Source of the DNA: Bacteroidales bacterium UBA7258
Lineage (GTDB): Bacteria; Bacteroidota; Bacteroidia; Bacteroidales; UBA932
Assembly (NCBI GenBank): GCA_002472565.1
Contig: DKSK01000027.1
Coordinates: 13,845 to 77,844 of the forward strand
Reading direction: 5' to 3'
Length of the DNA: 64,000 nt
Part shown: in pieces, positions 7,789-17,007 of the stretch
Numbering within the stretch: the first letter of the stretch is position 1
How the letters are laid out: each line of letters begins with the position of its first letter
The notes under the pieces: generated by a model
What the model was told of the DNA's origin: nothing
Database searches by the model: none
The model's input: the letters and a program-made list of their open reading frames with translations, nothing else
Translations under genes and position numbers: made by a program

Positions 7789-9158
7789 CACTTTTGACGC
7801 AACCAGTTCCAAAGGTCTTTATACGTACTTTTCTTGCCGAACATCAGGACGCCGACCTTGTAGATTTTCGCGCTGAGCCAGGCGAAGACTATGAAGGTGA
7901 GCAGGAGCAGGACGGCGGAGAGCAGAATCTGCCAGGCCGGGACTCCGAAAGGCAACCTCGCGAGCATGACAATCGGCGAGGTGAACGGGATTATCGAACC
8001 CCAGAAGGAAAGGCCTGAATCCGGGGCGTTGAAAGTATAGAAGGCTATGAAGAAGCCTATCAGCAGCGGGGTGGTCACGGAGAGCGAGAGCTGCTGGGAG
8101 TCGTCCGCGCTCTCGACAGCCGAGCCGATGGCGGCGAGCATCGAAGCGTAGAGGAGGTAGCCGAGGATGAAGAAGACGATGAAGACCAGGATGATTTCGC
8201 CCCAGTTGATGGAGGCGAGGGTGGTCACCACGGCCGTCATCTCGCCCGGAGCGGCCGAGGCGTTGTCGGCGGCTGTCATGCCGGCGGCATCCACTCCCGG
8301 CACGCCGGTCTGAATGGCTGCCGATACCTCAGGCTGCGCTGTGAGTTCCTTCACCTTGTCGAAGCCGACCACGCCTCCAACGATACCGAGGATGAAGCCC
8401 GTCAGCACAATCCACATCACGAACTGGGTCAGGGCCACGAGGGCCACGCCGACAATCTTTCCTATCATGAGCTCTGTCGACTTGACCGAAGATATGAGCA
8501 CCTCGATGACTCGGGAGCTCTTTTCCTCTATCACGGAAGACATCACCTGGCCGGAGAACATGGCTATGAACATGTAGCTGATGACTCCGAGCACCAGGGA
8601 CAGCATCATGTAGACATCCGAGGAAGAAATTTTGGCGTTGCCGTTCTCGTCAAGGGTATAGGTGGAGAGCCTGACGTCGGACTTCATGTCGCTGATGATG
8701 TCCTTGAGTCCGTCGATTCCGGTCATGGAAATTCTGTAGTCCTCGACCGCGGCGTCGAGGCTGTCCTGGAGGGCGTCCCTGTATTCCACGCCGATAGGCT
8801 TGGCCGAGAAGGTCTCGGCGGTCAGCGTCCTGGAGGCGGTGTCCAACGGCGAGACGGACAAGAGGATGTCAAGCCCCATCTCTCCGAGCTTGGCCTTGAC
8901 GCTGTCCGGGTCCATGTCGGAGCAGTCTACATAGGTGGCCTGGGCGTCGTCCTTCAGCCTCTGCATGACTATGCCGCTCTTGTCGACTACAGCCACCTTC
9001 TGAGCCTTCTGCTTCGCCCCGAGCATAATCAGGGTAGGAAGGACCATGAGGGCGGCGAAAAGTACAGGCACCAGGAAGGTCACGAGCAGGAAGCTCTTCT
9101 TCTTGACCTTGGTCAGGTATTCACGGCCTATGATTATTTCTATATTTCTCAGTTTCAT
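7788..9158 (-). CDS. ABC-2 type transporter permease (NatB-like)
   Basis: 456 residues: one N-terminal membrane segment (FLLVTFLVPVLFAALMVL), a large extracytoplasmic region of roughly 150 residues, then about five more membrane segments near the C terminus. This is the ABC-2 / NatB-CcmB-type layout, usually described as sodium or drug export permeases. It sits three bases downstream of its ATPase gene and overlaps the next gene by one base, so the pair is co-translated. The C-terminal half keeps the family pattern SRVIEVLISSVKS between membrane helices. Substrate unknown. Confidence 0.88.
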   Translation of the reverse strand: MKLRNIEIIIGREYLTKVKKKSFLLVTFLVPVLFAALMVLPTLIMLGAKQKAQKVAVVDKSGIVMQRLKDDAQATYVDCSDMDPDSVKAKLGEMGLDILLSVSPLDTASRTLTAETFSAKPIGVEYRDALQDSLDAAVEDYRISMTGIDGLKDIISDMKSDVRLSTYTLDENGNAKISSSDVYMMLSLVLGVISYMFIAMFSGQVMSSVIEEKSSRVIEVLISSVKSTELMIGKIVGVALVALTQFVMWIVLTGFILGIVGGVVGFDKVKELTAQPEVSAAIQTGVPGVDAAGMTAADNASAAPGEMTAVVTTLASINWGEIILVFIVFFILGYLLYASMLAAIGSAVESADDSQQLSLSVTTPLLIGFFIAFYTFNAPDSGLSFWGSIIPFTSPIVMLARLPFGVPAWQILLSAVLLLLTFIVFAWLSAKIYKVGVLMFGKKSTYKDLWNWLRQK

Positions 9159-9161
9159 GGC

Positions 9162-10091
9162 TCAGACTCCTTCAGTTACAAGTTTAATGAAAATGTCGTT
9201 CATCCTAGGCATCAGTTCCCTGAACGAGTTGATGTCGAGCCCCTGGGAGAGGATAGCCGCGAGGACTTCGTTCTTCGGCTTGGACACCGAAAGGACGGCC
9301 GTGTGCCTTCCGCCGTTGTCCGTGTCGGAAACTATTCCGAAGACCCCTTCCACAGGAGAGAGGACCTGGTCGGGGGCATCGCCGGAAATATGGACGGTAT
9401 AGACAAGCTCCAGATGATTCTGGCCGTATTTGCGTCTTATCTCATCAGTTCTTCCGGTTATGACAACGCGGGACTTGTCGATGAGGGCTATATTCTCGCA
9501 GAGCTCCTCGACCGACTCCATATTGTGAGTAGAAAGGATGATGGTTGCTCCTTCGTCTTTCAGGCGCAGAATCTCCTTGCGGACAAGTTCGGCGTTGACA
9601 GGATCGAAGCCGGAGAAAGGCTCGTCGAGGATCATGAGCCGGGGTCTGTGGACAACGGTCGTTATGAACTGAACTTTCTGGGCCATGCCCTTCGAAAGCT
9701 CTTCCACCTTCTTGTACCACCATGATTCTATGCCGAAACGCTTGAACCAGTCCCTGAGGGCCAGCCTCGCGTCGTTGGTACTCATTCCCTTGAGCCTGGC
9801 GAGGAACATGCACTGCTCCCCAACCTGCATCTTTCTGTACAAGCCCCTCTCCTCCGGCATGTAACCTATTTTCTGGACGTCGTCGTCCGTGATAGGGCGG
9901 CCCTGGAACAGGACGGTACCGGAATTCGGGATGGTGATCCGGTTTATAATTCTTATGGTCGTGGTCTTTCCCGCCCCGTTAGGTCCGAGCAGACCGAAGA
10001 TTTTTCCTTCCGGCACGTCAAGACTGACATGGTCGAGCGCCACCTTGGCGCCGAAGGTCTTCGTAATTTCTTTACATTCAATCAATCCCAT
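9162..10091 (-). CDS. ABC transporter ATP-binding protein (NatA-like)
   Basis: 309 residues with Walker A GPNGAGKTT, Q-loop in GYMPEERGLY, signature ELSKGMAQK, Walker B LMILDEPFSGFD and the switch His in STHNMESVEE. The extra C-terminal domain after residue ~220 is typical of DUF4162-bearing NatA-type ATPases. It pairs with the permease just downstream. The stop codon of holA lies ten bases before its start, placing the exporter in the same transcription unit as the polymerase subunit. Confidence 0.93.
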   Translation of the reverse strand: MGLIECKEITKTFGAKVALDHVSLDVPEGKIFGLLGPNGAGKTTTIRIINRITIPNSGTVLFQGRPITDDDVQKIGYMPEERGLYRKMQVGEQCMFLARLKGMSTNDARLALRDWFKRFGIESWWYKKVEELSKGMAQKVQFITTVVHRPRLMILDEPFSGFDPVNAELVRKEILRLKDEGATIILSTHNMESVEELCENIALIDKSRVVITGRTDEIRRKYGQNHLELVYTVHISGDAPDQVLSPVEGVFGIVSDTDNGGRHTAVLSVSKPKNEVLAAILSQGLDINSFRELMPRMNDIFIKLVTEGV

Positions 10092-10101
10092 ATCGGATAG
10101 T

Positions 10102-11148
10102 CTAAAGGTTAAGTATCTTTGATACCAGTTCTATGAGCAGTTCGTCCGGAGAGGCTTCGCCCGAAGCTCCACCCTTTCCTTTGTAATCGTATTCTTCGAG
10201 CAGGGCCATGACGGAGAGGCACTTGGCGAGGGGATAATTCCTCGCGGCCGTCTCGTACTCCCTGTAGAAGTAGGGGCTCACTCCGAGGACGGCGGCCTTG
10301 TCTTTCGGGTCGGGTCTGCCTCCACTCTTTTGGAGAAGGGCATCGTACTTGAGAATCCGGCTGAAATGGTTGTAGAGGGCAGCCACGGCCATTGGCATGG
10401 CGAAACGCGGACTAGTCCCTATGCTCGCCGCGATCTTGAGGGCTTTCGGAGCGTTCTTGACGGAAAGCTCCTTGGTCAGCTCGAAAACGGAGTACTGCCT
10501 GCTCATACCGAAGTTGGCCTCAACATCCTTGACCTCTATCTTCTTCGTCCCCTCGGGCAGGTTCTTCAGCATCTTGTCCGTTTCCACGGCGATGCGGCTG
10601 AGGTCAGTGCCCGCGGCCTCCCCTATGAGCACCGCGGCCTCAGGGTCGATCTGCAGTCCGAGGTCACGGTAATAGGACAGAAGCCAGCGGTCGATTTCAT
10701 AATCCCTGACCGGCGCGGATTCAAGCACTACTCCGTTCTTGGCGCAGGCCTTGTAGAGGGCCTTGCGCTTGTCCGCCGAGGCCCCGTGCATGACTATCAC
10801 GAGGACTGTGCAGTCGGAGGGCTGGGCGCAATAGGCGGCGAGACTCTCTAGGCTGCGCATGTTCTGCGCCTCCTTGAGGACTACGAGCCTGCGGTCAGCG
10901 AAGGTTGGATAGGTCCGGCACTCTGTGGCCACGGTGTCGGCGTCGGTATCCAGCCCGTAGAAAACGGTCTGGTTGAAGTCCCTTTCCTCATCCGTGAGCG
11001 CGTACTTCATGACGGCTTCGCAGGCGCGGTCGGGGTAAAAGGACTCCTCGCCCATCAAGAGGTAGACCGGTGCGAAGATACCCTTCTGGGCATCCTCCAC
11101 GATCTTCCTACAGAGTCCGTCAGTTTCAGCAAATCCCTTTCCGGCCAC
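10102..11148 (-). CDS. holA: DNA polymerase III subunit delta
   Basis: 348 residues, the normal length for HolA, the clamp-loader subunit that opens the beta clamp. Recognisable parts are PVYLLMGEESFYPDRACE at the N terminus, AGTDLSRIAVETDKML in the middle and the C-terminal helical collar region. The start is a GTG at 11148 (the frame has no earlier Met that would clear the promoter); a strong promoter at 11173-11203 predicts a leader of about 20 bases. It is first in a run of six minus-strand genes ending with the DeoR regulator. Confidence 0.92.
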   Translation of the reverse strand: MAGKGFAETDGLCRKIVEDAQKGIFAPVYLLMGEESFYPDRACEAVMKYALTDEERDFNQTVFYGLDTDADTVATECRTYPTFADRRLVVLKEAQNMRSLESLAAYCAQPSDCTVLVIVMHGASADKRKALYKACAKNGVVLESAPVRDYEIDRWLLSYYRDLGLQIDPEAAVLIGEAAGTDLSRIAVETDKMLKNLPEGTKKIEVKDVEANFGMSRQYSVFELTKELSVKNAPKALKIAASIGTSPRFAMPMAVAALYNHFSRILKYDALLQKSGGRPDPKDKAAVLGVSPYFYREYETAARNYPLAKCLSVMALLEEYDYKGKGGASGEASPDELLIELVSKILNL

Positions 11149-11172
11149 CTTTCGATAGTTTTAATCCGGCCT

Positions 11173-11203
11173 CAAATTTAAGAATAAATCGTTCTCCCTC
11201 AAA
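11173..11203 (-). promoter_or_regulatory. Strong Bacteroidota promoter for holA operon
   Basis: On the minus strand TTTG (11203-11200) is followed after exactly 19 bases by TAAATTTG (11180-11173), a full match to the -33/-7 consensus. The predicted start of transcription is near 11168, about 20 bases before the GTG of holA. The palindromic array B begins 17 bases further upstream. Confidence 0.75.
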
Positions 11204-11219
11204 ATAATTCCGAGCCCCG

Positions 11220-11353
11220 TCGGCTGGCGGTATTTCGCCAACCGATTTTGGGGACGCGGAACAGGCCTCGCGGTCGGCTGGCGAAATACCGCCAACCGAT
11301 TTTGGGGACGCGGAACAGGCCTCGCGGTCGGCTGGCGAAATACCGCCAGCTCC
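11220..11353. repeat. Palindromic repeat array B (3 units, 54-base period)
   Basis: Units at 11220-11245, 11274-11299 and 11328-11351 share the TCGGCTGGCG...CCGA core. The two 28-base spacers (TTTTGGGGACGCGGAACAGG...) are identical to each other, so the array looks like recent tandem duplication. It fills most of the gap between the holA promoter and the bactofilin stop codon. Confidence 0.9.
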
Positions 11354-11371
11354 CTTCGCAAACACTACGCG

Positions 11372-11842
11372 TCAGTTTCTGGCGGCCTGCGGAGCACCCA
11401 GATTCACCACGGTGCCGATAGTCTTGGGCAGCTGCTCGGCGGAAGAATCCTTCCCCGTGACGCTGGAGGCAAGTTTGTCGAATTCCCCTTCCTGAAGCAT
11501 CTTGCAATTGCCGTCAAACTTGGCTCCGAGTTCTACGACAAGACGCTTGACATGGAGGTCGCCGTTAATCACGCAGCCTTCCTTGAGGCTGAGAGCGTCC
11601 TTCACATAGAGGCTGCCCGTCATCTTGCCCCATAGATCCACGTTGTCGCAGATTATGTCGCCGCTGATGAGGGCCTTGTCACCGATGACCACGCGGCCCT
11701 TCGAAAAAATCTTACCCTCGAAGGTTCCGTCGATCCTGATGTCATTCTGCGAAGAGATTTCTCCCTTCAATACGGTCCCGGATGAAATCCTGCTGACCTC
11801 GTTGACGTTGCTTGTCGATTCCACTTTGCTGTTGTTATTCAT
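11372..11842 (-). CDS. Bactofilin (polymer-forming cytoskeletal protein)
   Basis: 156 residues. After a polar N-terminal tail of about 20 residues comes the bactofilin beta-helix core (residues ~22-115) with its repeating short strands: SSGTVLKGEISSQNDIRIDGTFEG, GRVVIGDKALISGDI, VDLWGKMTGSLYVKDALSLKEG. Bactofilins form filaments without nucleotide and act in cell shape or as scaffolds. The tail after residue 120 is disordered-looking. It follows secA on the same strand with a 66-base gap. Confidence 0.93.
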   Translation of the reverse strand: MNNNSKVESTSNVNEVSRISSGTVLKGEISSQNDIRIDGTFEGKIFSKGRVVIGDKALISGDIICDNVDLWGKMTGSLYVKDALSLKEGCVINGDLHVKRLVVELGAKFDGNCKMLQEGEFDKLASSVTGKDSSAEQLPKTIGTVVNLGAPQAARN

Positions 11843-11908
11843 GGTGTACTGAAAATTCGCCAGGCTCCCCAGAGTCCGTCGTCAGAGACTCTCCGTCTCA
11901 GAACAGCC

Positions 11909-14900
11909 CTAATTCATAAATCTGCCGTGGCAGTTCTTGAACTTCTTCCCGGATCCGCAAGGGCAGAGGTCATTACGGCCTACATTCTTGTAGATATTCT
12001 GGGCCGGTCCCTTCTGCGCTGGAGAAGCCCCGTTGGTGGAAAGCTGCTGATGCTCGGCACGCATCTGGCTCATGACATCATCAGGCTTTCTCTGCGGCCT
12101 CGGAGCAGGAGCCTCCGCCGGGTCCCTCAGCGGGATGAAGGCCCTGAAGAGGAAGGAGAGGACATCCTTGTTGAGACTCTCCAGCATTGATGCGAAGAGA
12201 TTGTAGCTCTCGAGTTTGTAGACTACGAGAGGGTCCTTCTGCTCATAGGCTGCGTTCTGCACGCTCTGACGAAGGTCGTCCATATCGCGCAAGTGCTGCT
12301 TCCAATGTTCGTCAATCTGCCAGAGGACGATGATCTTGCTCAGTCCCTTCGCCAGCTCCTTGCCCTCGGATTCATATGCTTTCTGAAGGTCATAAGAAAT
12401 TCTCAGAGCCTTGCGGCCGTCGGAAACCGGGATGGCGATCATCTTGTAAAGGTTGCTCTGCTTCTCATAGACGTCCTTGAGTACAGGCCAGGCCTTGTCT
12501 ATCATGGCCTGCATACGCCTGTGGTAGGTCTCCTGCATATGGGTGTAAAGCTTGTCGGCGATTTCATCAGGCTTTGCGGAAGAGTACCACTCCTCGTCGA
12601 AGCCCGGATCTATGGAAAGCTGGGCCATGATGTAGTCGGAGAAGTCCTTAAAGGAAAAGCCCTGAGTCTTGTCTACGATGACGCTCGCCGTATCTACCAT
12701 CATATTCATGATGTCGATTTCGATTCTCTCTCCAGAGAGGGCGTTGCGGCGACGGGCGTAGATGGCCTCACGCTGATAGTTCATGACGTCGTCATATTCC
12801 AGAAGTCTCTTTCGGATGCCGAAGTTATTCTCCTCAACCTTTCTCTGGGCCTTCTCGATACTCTTCGAAAGCATAGGGCTCTCAAGAGCCTCGTCATCCT
12901 TCATGCCGAGTCTGTCAACGATGGAGGCTATCCTTTCGGAGCCGAAGAGCCTCATCAGCTTGTCTTCGAGCGACACGTAGAAGGTAGAGGAACCAGGATC
13001 GCCCTGACGTCCGGCACGGCCTCGCAGCTGACGGTCGACACGTCTGGAATCATGGCGCTCTGTTCCGATGATGGCAAGTCCGCCCGCGGCACGCACCTCC
13101 GGCGAAAGCTTGATATCGGTTCCACGGCCGGCCATATTGGTCGCGATGGTCACGGTGCTGGTCTGTCCGGCTTGAGCGACGATTTCCGCCTCCCTGGCGA
13201 ACTGCTTGGCATTCAGGACGTTGTGCTTGATTCCGCGGAGAGTGAGCATCTTGCTCAGGAGCTCGGAAGTCTCAACGTCGGTGGTACCCACGAGCACCGG
13301 CCTTCCGGCCTCCTTGAGCCTTACAATCTCGTTGATGACAGCCGCGTACTTGGCCTTCTTAGTCTTATATATAAGGTCATCGTTATCCTTCCTGATGACA
13401 GGCCTGTTGGTAGGAATCTCCACCACGTCAAGCTTGTAGATGCTCCAGAACTCGCCCGCCTCGGTAGATGCCGTACCGGTCATACCTGCAAGTTTGTGGT
13501 ACATCCTGAAATAGTTCTGCAGGGTCACGGTGGCGAAGGTCTGGGTGGCGGCCTCGACCTTCACATTCTCCTTGGCCTCGACCGCCTGATGGAGACCGTC
13601 GCTCCAGCGGCGTCCCTCCATGATACGTCCCGTCTGCTCATCCACAATCTTGACCTGGCCGTCCACTATGATGTAATCCACATCTTTCGTGAACATGGCG
13701 TAGGCCTTAAGAAGCTGGATGACGGTATGGACCCTCTCACTCTTGAGAGCATAATCCTCCATGACCCTATCCTTTGCGTCCTGCTTCTCCATGGCGTTTT
13801 TGGTCGTGTCCTTCTCGATGTCGGCGACAATGCTTCCCACGTCCGGAAGGACGAAAAAGTCAGGATTGGAGACCTTCGAAGCCAGGTAATCATGGCCCTT
13901 ATCCGTCATATCGACAGAATGTTGCTGCTCGTTTATGACGAAGTAGAGCGGATCCGTGACCTCAGGCATCTGCCTTTCGTTGTCCTGCATGTAGAAATTC
14001 TCCGCTTTCTGGAAAATCTGCTTGATACCAGGCTCCGACATGTACTTGATGAGCGGCTCATACTTAGGAAGGCCCCTCTGAGCACGGAGCAGGAGCTTGC
14101 CTCCGTTGGTCTCGTCTCCTGCTGAAATCGCCTTTTTCGCATCGTTCAGCGTCTGGGTGACGAGCTTCCTCTGGAGATCGTAGAGCGACTCCACGAAAGG
14201 CCTGAATTCCAGGTACTGGGCGTCGTCATCAGCCTTTGCCACAGCTCCCGAAATGATGAGCGGTGTCCTCGCGTCGTCAATGAGGACCGAGTCGACCTCA
14301 TCCACGATGGCGAAATGATGCTTTCTCTGCACCAAATCGTCCATGCTCGTGGCCATATTGTCCCTCAGATAGTCGAATCCGAACTCGCTGTTTGTTCCGA
14401 AAGTGATGTCGCAATCGTAAGCATTCTTCCTGCCTCTGCTGTTAGGTTCATGTTTGTCGATGCAGTCGACAGAGAGCCCGTTAAACATATAGAGAGGTCC
14501 CATCCATTCCGAGTCACGCTTTGCGAGGTAGTCATTGACCGTGACCATGTGGACGCCCTTGCCGGCAAGCGCATTGAGGAATACAGGCAAGGTGGCCACG
14601 AGGGTCTTGCCTTCTCCCGTCGCCATTTCGGCGATCTTGCCCTGGTGGAGGACGATGCCTCCAATCAACTGAACGTCATAATGGACCATGTCCCATTTGA
14701 TGTCGTTGCCTCCGGCCATCCAATGGTTCTTCCATATGGCCTTGTCTCCTTCGATGCTCACGAAGTCGCGGCCCTCGCCGGCGAGCTTTCTGTCGAAGTC
14801 GCTCGCGGTGACTTCCACAGTGTCGGAGCCTGCGAAACGGCGGGCTGTTGACTTCATGATAGCGAAGGCCTCAGGCAGAATCTCATCAAGTTTCTTCTCA

Positions 14901-15205
14901 ATGGCCTCATCCTCCTCTTTCACGAGTTTGTCCGACTCCGTGGCAAGGGACTCCTTCTCCTTGACCGGGGTATCATTACCCTCAAGCTTCTGCTTGATTT
15001 CTTCGATGCGCTTCTCGAAAGGGGCTTCAACCTCTTTCAGAGCCTCCCTCAGACGGGCCGTATGCTCCCTGAGCTCATCGTTCGACAGAGTGTCGATTGT
15101 CTTGTACGCTTCCAGCACCTTGTCAAGGATCGGCCTGAGGGCCTTCATATCCTTCTCGGACTTAGTGCCGAAAACTTTCTTTATCGCATTTACTACAAAT
15201 CCCAT
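11909..15205 (-). CDS. secA: Preprotein translocase ATPase SecA
   Basis: 1098 residues, longer than the E. coli protein (901) as is usual in Bacteroidota. Motifs in order: an N-terminal coiled region, MATGEGKTLVA (Walker A), DEVDSVLIDDARTPLIISG (DEAD motif), TNMAGRGTDIKL, RQLRGRAGRQGDPG, and a C-terminal zinc-binding tail CPCGSGKKFKNCHG. Extra length lies in an insertion between residues ~330 and 480. SecA drives proteins through SecYEG. It has an unusual leader: a strong promoter at 15433-15463, 34-base repeats and a basic upstream frame that overlaps its start. Confidence 0.97.
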   Translation of the reverse strand: MGFVVNAIKKVFGTKSEKDMKALRPILDKVLEAYKTIDTLSNDELREHTARLREALKEVEAPFEKRIEEIKQKLEGNDTPVKEKESLATESDKLVKEEDEAIEKKLDEILPEAFAIMKSTARRFAGSDTVEVTASDFDRKLAGEGRDFVSIEGDKAIWKNHWMAGGNDIKWDMVHYDVQLIGGIVLHQGKIAEMATGEGKTLVATLPVFLNALAGKGVHMVTVNDYLAKRDSEWMGPLYMFNGLSVDCIDKHEPNSRGRKNAYDCDITFGTNSEFGFDYLRDNMATSMDDLVQRKHHFAIVDEVDSVLIDDARTPLIISGAVAKADDDAQYLEFRPFVESLYDLQRKLVTQTLNDAKKAISAGDETNGGKLLLRAQRGLPKYEPLIKYMSEPGIKQIFQKAENFYMQDNERQMPEVTDPLYFVINEQQHSVDMTDKGHDYLASKVSNPDFFVLPDVGSIVADIEKDTTKNAMEKQDAKDRVMEDYALKSERVHTVIQLLKAYAMFTKDVDYIIVDGQVKIVDEQTGRIMEGRRWSDGLHQAVEAKENVKVEAATQTFATVTLQNYFRMYHKLAGMTGTASTEAGEFWSIYKLDVVEIPTNRPVIRKDNDDLIYKTKKAKYAAVINEIVRLKEAGRPVLVGTTDVETSELLSKMLTLRGIKHNVLNAKQFAREAEIVAQAGQTSTVTIATNMAGRGTDIKLSPEVRAAGGLAIIGTERHDSRRVDRQLRGRAGRQGDPGSSTFYVSLEDKLMRLFGSERIASIVDRLGMKDDEALESPMLSKSIEKAQRKVEENNFGIRKRLLEYDDVMNYQREAIYARRRNALSGERIEIDIMNMMVDTASVIVDKTQGFSFKDFSDYIMAQLSIDPGFDEEWYSSAKPDEIADKLYTHMQETYHRRMQAMIDKAWPVLKDVYEKQSNLYKMIAIPVSDGRKALRISYDLQKAYESEGKELAKGLSKIIVLWQIDEHWKQHLRDMDDLRQSVQNAAYEQKDPLVVYKLESYNLFASMLESLNKDVLSFLFRAFIPLRDPAEAPAPRPQRKPDDVMSQMRAEHQQLSTNGASPAQKGPAQNIYKNVGRNDLCPCGSGKKFKNCHGRFMN

Positions 15206-15399
15206 AGTTGATTGATTTTCAAATTAAAAGTCGTCCCGCGGCCATCACTTCCCTCCCAACGGTCAGCCGCCGCCCCCGCTTTGTCTTCCGCTTCGTCCGT
15301 ACCCGTCTTCCACTTCGTCTTCTGCCTCGTCCGTACCCGTCTTCCACTTCGTCTTCTGTTTCGTCCGGCCACCGTTTTCTGCCGATCTTGCAATCTCAT
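15193..15399 (-). CDS. Possible basic leader peptide overlapping secA start
   Basis: A 68-codon frame from the ATG at 15399 lies entirely downstream of the strong promoter at 15433-15463 and ends 13 bases inside secA, so its translation would affect secA initiation. The product is very basic in its first half (for example RNRRRSGRRVRTRQKTKWKT) and acidic later. It has no signal sequence, unlike SecM, and no match I recognise. Part of it is encoded by 34-base tandem repeats that shift frame with each copy. It may be an untranslated accident of purine-rich sequence. Confidence 0.25.
   Translation of the reverse strand: MRLQDRQKTVAGRNRRRSGRRVRTRQKTKWKTGTDEAEDKAGAAADRWEGSDGRGTTFNLKINQLWDL
15294..15368. 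repeat. 34-base tandem repeat in secA leader
   Basis: Two full copies (15294-15327, 15328-15361) of a 34-base unit starting CGTCCGTACCCGTCTTCCAC, differing in the last four bases, plus a seven-base third start. A weaker related stretch precedes it. The period is not a multiple of three, so it would change frame in any coding reading. Confidence 0.85.
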
Positions 15400-15432
15400 T
15401 TCCACGGCCGGCCACCGAAAACAACAATCCTA

Positions 15433-15463
15433 CAAATATAAACAATTACCTAATTCCGACAAA
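15433..15463 (-). promoter_or_regulatory. Strong Bacteroidota promoter upstream of secA
   Basis: The minus strand has TTTG at 15463-15460, 19 bases, then TATATTTG at 15440-15433. Transcription should start near 15428, giving a leader of about 220 bases before secA, long for this group. The leader holds the 34-base repeats and the basic frame described separately. Confidence 0.7.
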
Positions 15464-15634
15464 ATTCCACTGCCTCAACTTCTTTCCCGTCTTCTCCATA
15501 ACAAAAATTCAGCCACCTCCTCAAACCTTCCGCTCCCGTCACACTGACCACCTCTCAATCCGCCATCTGACACCATAGCCCTGCCGAATTGTCAGTCTCT
15601 CCATCCTTTTTCCCATCCGCACCGCTAAAAAAAA

Positions 15635-15738
15635 TCGGGTGGCGGTATTTCGCCAGCCGATTCCGCGTCCCCGTCGGGTGGCGGTATTTCGCCAGCCGAT
15701 TCCGCGTCCCCGTCGGGTGGCGGTATTTCGCCAGCCGA
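15635..15738. repeat. Palindromic repeat array C (3 units, 39-base period)
   Basis: Three identical units at 15635-15660, 15674-15699 and 15713-15738, reading TCGGGTGGCGG...CGCCAGCCGA on the plus strand, the reverse orientation to arrays E and F. Both spacers are the same 13 bases, TTCCGCGTCCCCG. The array is in the 620-base stretch between the secA start and the pdxA stop. Apart from it, the 34-base repeats and the secA promoter, that stretch is pyrimidine-rich on the plus strand and holds no gene I can support. Confidence 0.92.
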
Positions 15739-15825
15739 CCTCGGGGCGGCCAAACCGCAATAAAAACCGCCATGAACCTAAGCCCACGGCGGAAATCAAA
15801 ATCTTGACGAAGTCGTCAGTGCTGT

Positions 15826-16965
15826 CTATTCTTCCTTCAAATCTACATCAGGATCTGACATCTCCTCTGCTTGATAGCTCTGATGCGGACCACGATAGGA
15901 GCCGCGCTCCGGCCTGTCATCGAGCTCCCGCTCAACCATCTTGCCGGCCTGGATCCTGTCATAAGCAACACGGTTGCGATAAATATCTATGGCCGCGAAG
16001 ATAGACGAAATCATGGAATGAGGGTCGCTCTCGTCCCTACCGGCCTTCTCGAAGGCCGTTCCATGGTCCGGAGAAGTGCGCACTACAGGAAGTCCCGCCG
16101 TGAAATTGACACCGTCCGCAAAAGAAATAGTCTTGAAAGGTGCAAGTCCCTGGTCATGATACATAGCCAAAGTCGCATCGAAGCGGGAATAGTTTCCGAG
16201 CCCGAAGAAACCGTCCGGAGAATATGGGCCGAAGGCATTGATGCCCTCCTCCTGGGCAGCTTTGACCGCCGGGATAATGACTTCTTGTTCCTCTTTCCCC
16301 AGAAGACCTCCGTCACCGCAATGAGGGTTCAGACCCAGCACGGCTATCTTAGGATCATCAACGCAGAAATCTCTCTGAAGAGAAGACTTCATGAGCCTGA
16401 GTTTTGAAAGAATTTTCTCCTTAGTGATCGCAGCAGGCACATCACGGATCGGGATATGCTGGGTCACAAGAGCGATACGCATCCTGTCTGACACCATGAA
16501 CATGAGAACATCCTTGGCCCCGAAAGCCTTCTGGAGAAATTCCGTATGTCCCGTGAATCCGAAACCGACCTTGTCCATGCTCTGCTTGTTTATCGGAGCA
16601 GTGACAAGCACATCCACCAAGCCATCTTTCAGGTCCTTGACTGCCGTCTCCAGAGACGTGATTGCGTCCTTTGCCGCATCCTCGCTTGCCTGTCCAGGCT
16701 CAACGACAACCGTGTCTGGAATACAATTGACGATGTTGATCTTATGGAACTTGGCATCCTTGGCTGAATTGATCGAGTACACGTCCATAGGGTCAAGGTT
16801 ATGGATCAGCTTTCTGTAGAAGCCGAATATCTTGGAAGAGCCGTAGACTACCGGAGTGAAAGAATCGAGTATGCGGGCATCAGCCAAAGCCTTTATTATG
16901 ACTTCATAACCTATTCCATTCTCGTCGCCCTGGGTGATTCCTACGGTTAATTTATTGTTTATCAT
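15826..16965 (-). CDS. pdxA: 4-hydroxythreonine-4-phosphate dehydrogenase
   Basis: 379 residues. PdxA oxidises 4-phosphohydroxy-L-threonine in the DXP-dependent pyridoxal phosphate pathway, with NAD and a divalent metal. Visible family blocks: VGITQGDENGIGYEVI at the N terminus, TAPINKQSM, GHTEFLQ, the metal-binding His of MYHDQGLAPFK, and TSPDHGTAFE near the C terminus. About 25 polar residues after the usual end (after ERELDD) are extra. It stands 126 bases downstream of rnhA, and a TAATTTTG box at 16973-16980 (minus) could start transcription just before its ATG. Confidence 0.95.
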   Translation of the reverse strand: MINNKLTVGITQGDENGIGYEVIIKALADARILDSFTPVVYGSSKIFGFYRKLIHNLDPMDVYSINSAKDAKFHKINIVNCIPDTVVVEPGQASEDAAKDAITSLETAVKDLKDGLVDVLVTAPINKQSMDKVGFGFTGHTEFLQKAFGAKDVLMFMVSDRMRIALVTQHIPIRDVPAAITKEKILSKLRLMKSSLQRDFCVDDPKIAVLGLNPHCGDGGLLGKEEQEVIIPAVKAAQEEGINAFGPYSPDGFFGLGNYSRFDATLAMYHDQGLAPFKTISFADGVNFTAGLPVVRTSPDHGTAFEKAGRDESDPHSMISSIFAAIDIYRNRVAYDRIQAGKMVERELDDRPERGSYRGPHQSYQAEEMSDPDVDLKEE

Positions 16966-17007
16966 ATTGTTACAAAATTAAATATCTGTTCATTCCGCAA
17001 TCGGGTC

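Noticed and set aside
12293..14125. 610-residue open frame antisense to secA
   Set aside because: Long antisense frames come from the GC-rich third codon positions of secA. The product has no recognisable domain, and it has no promoter or ribosome binding site.
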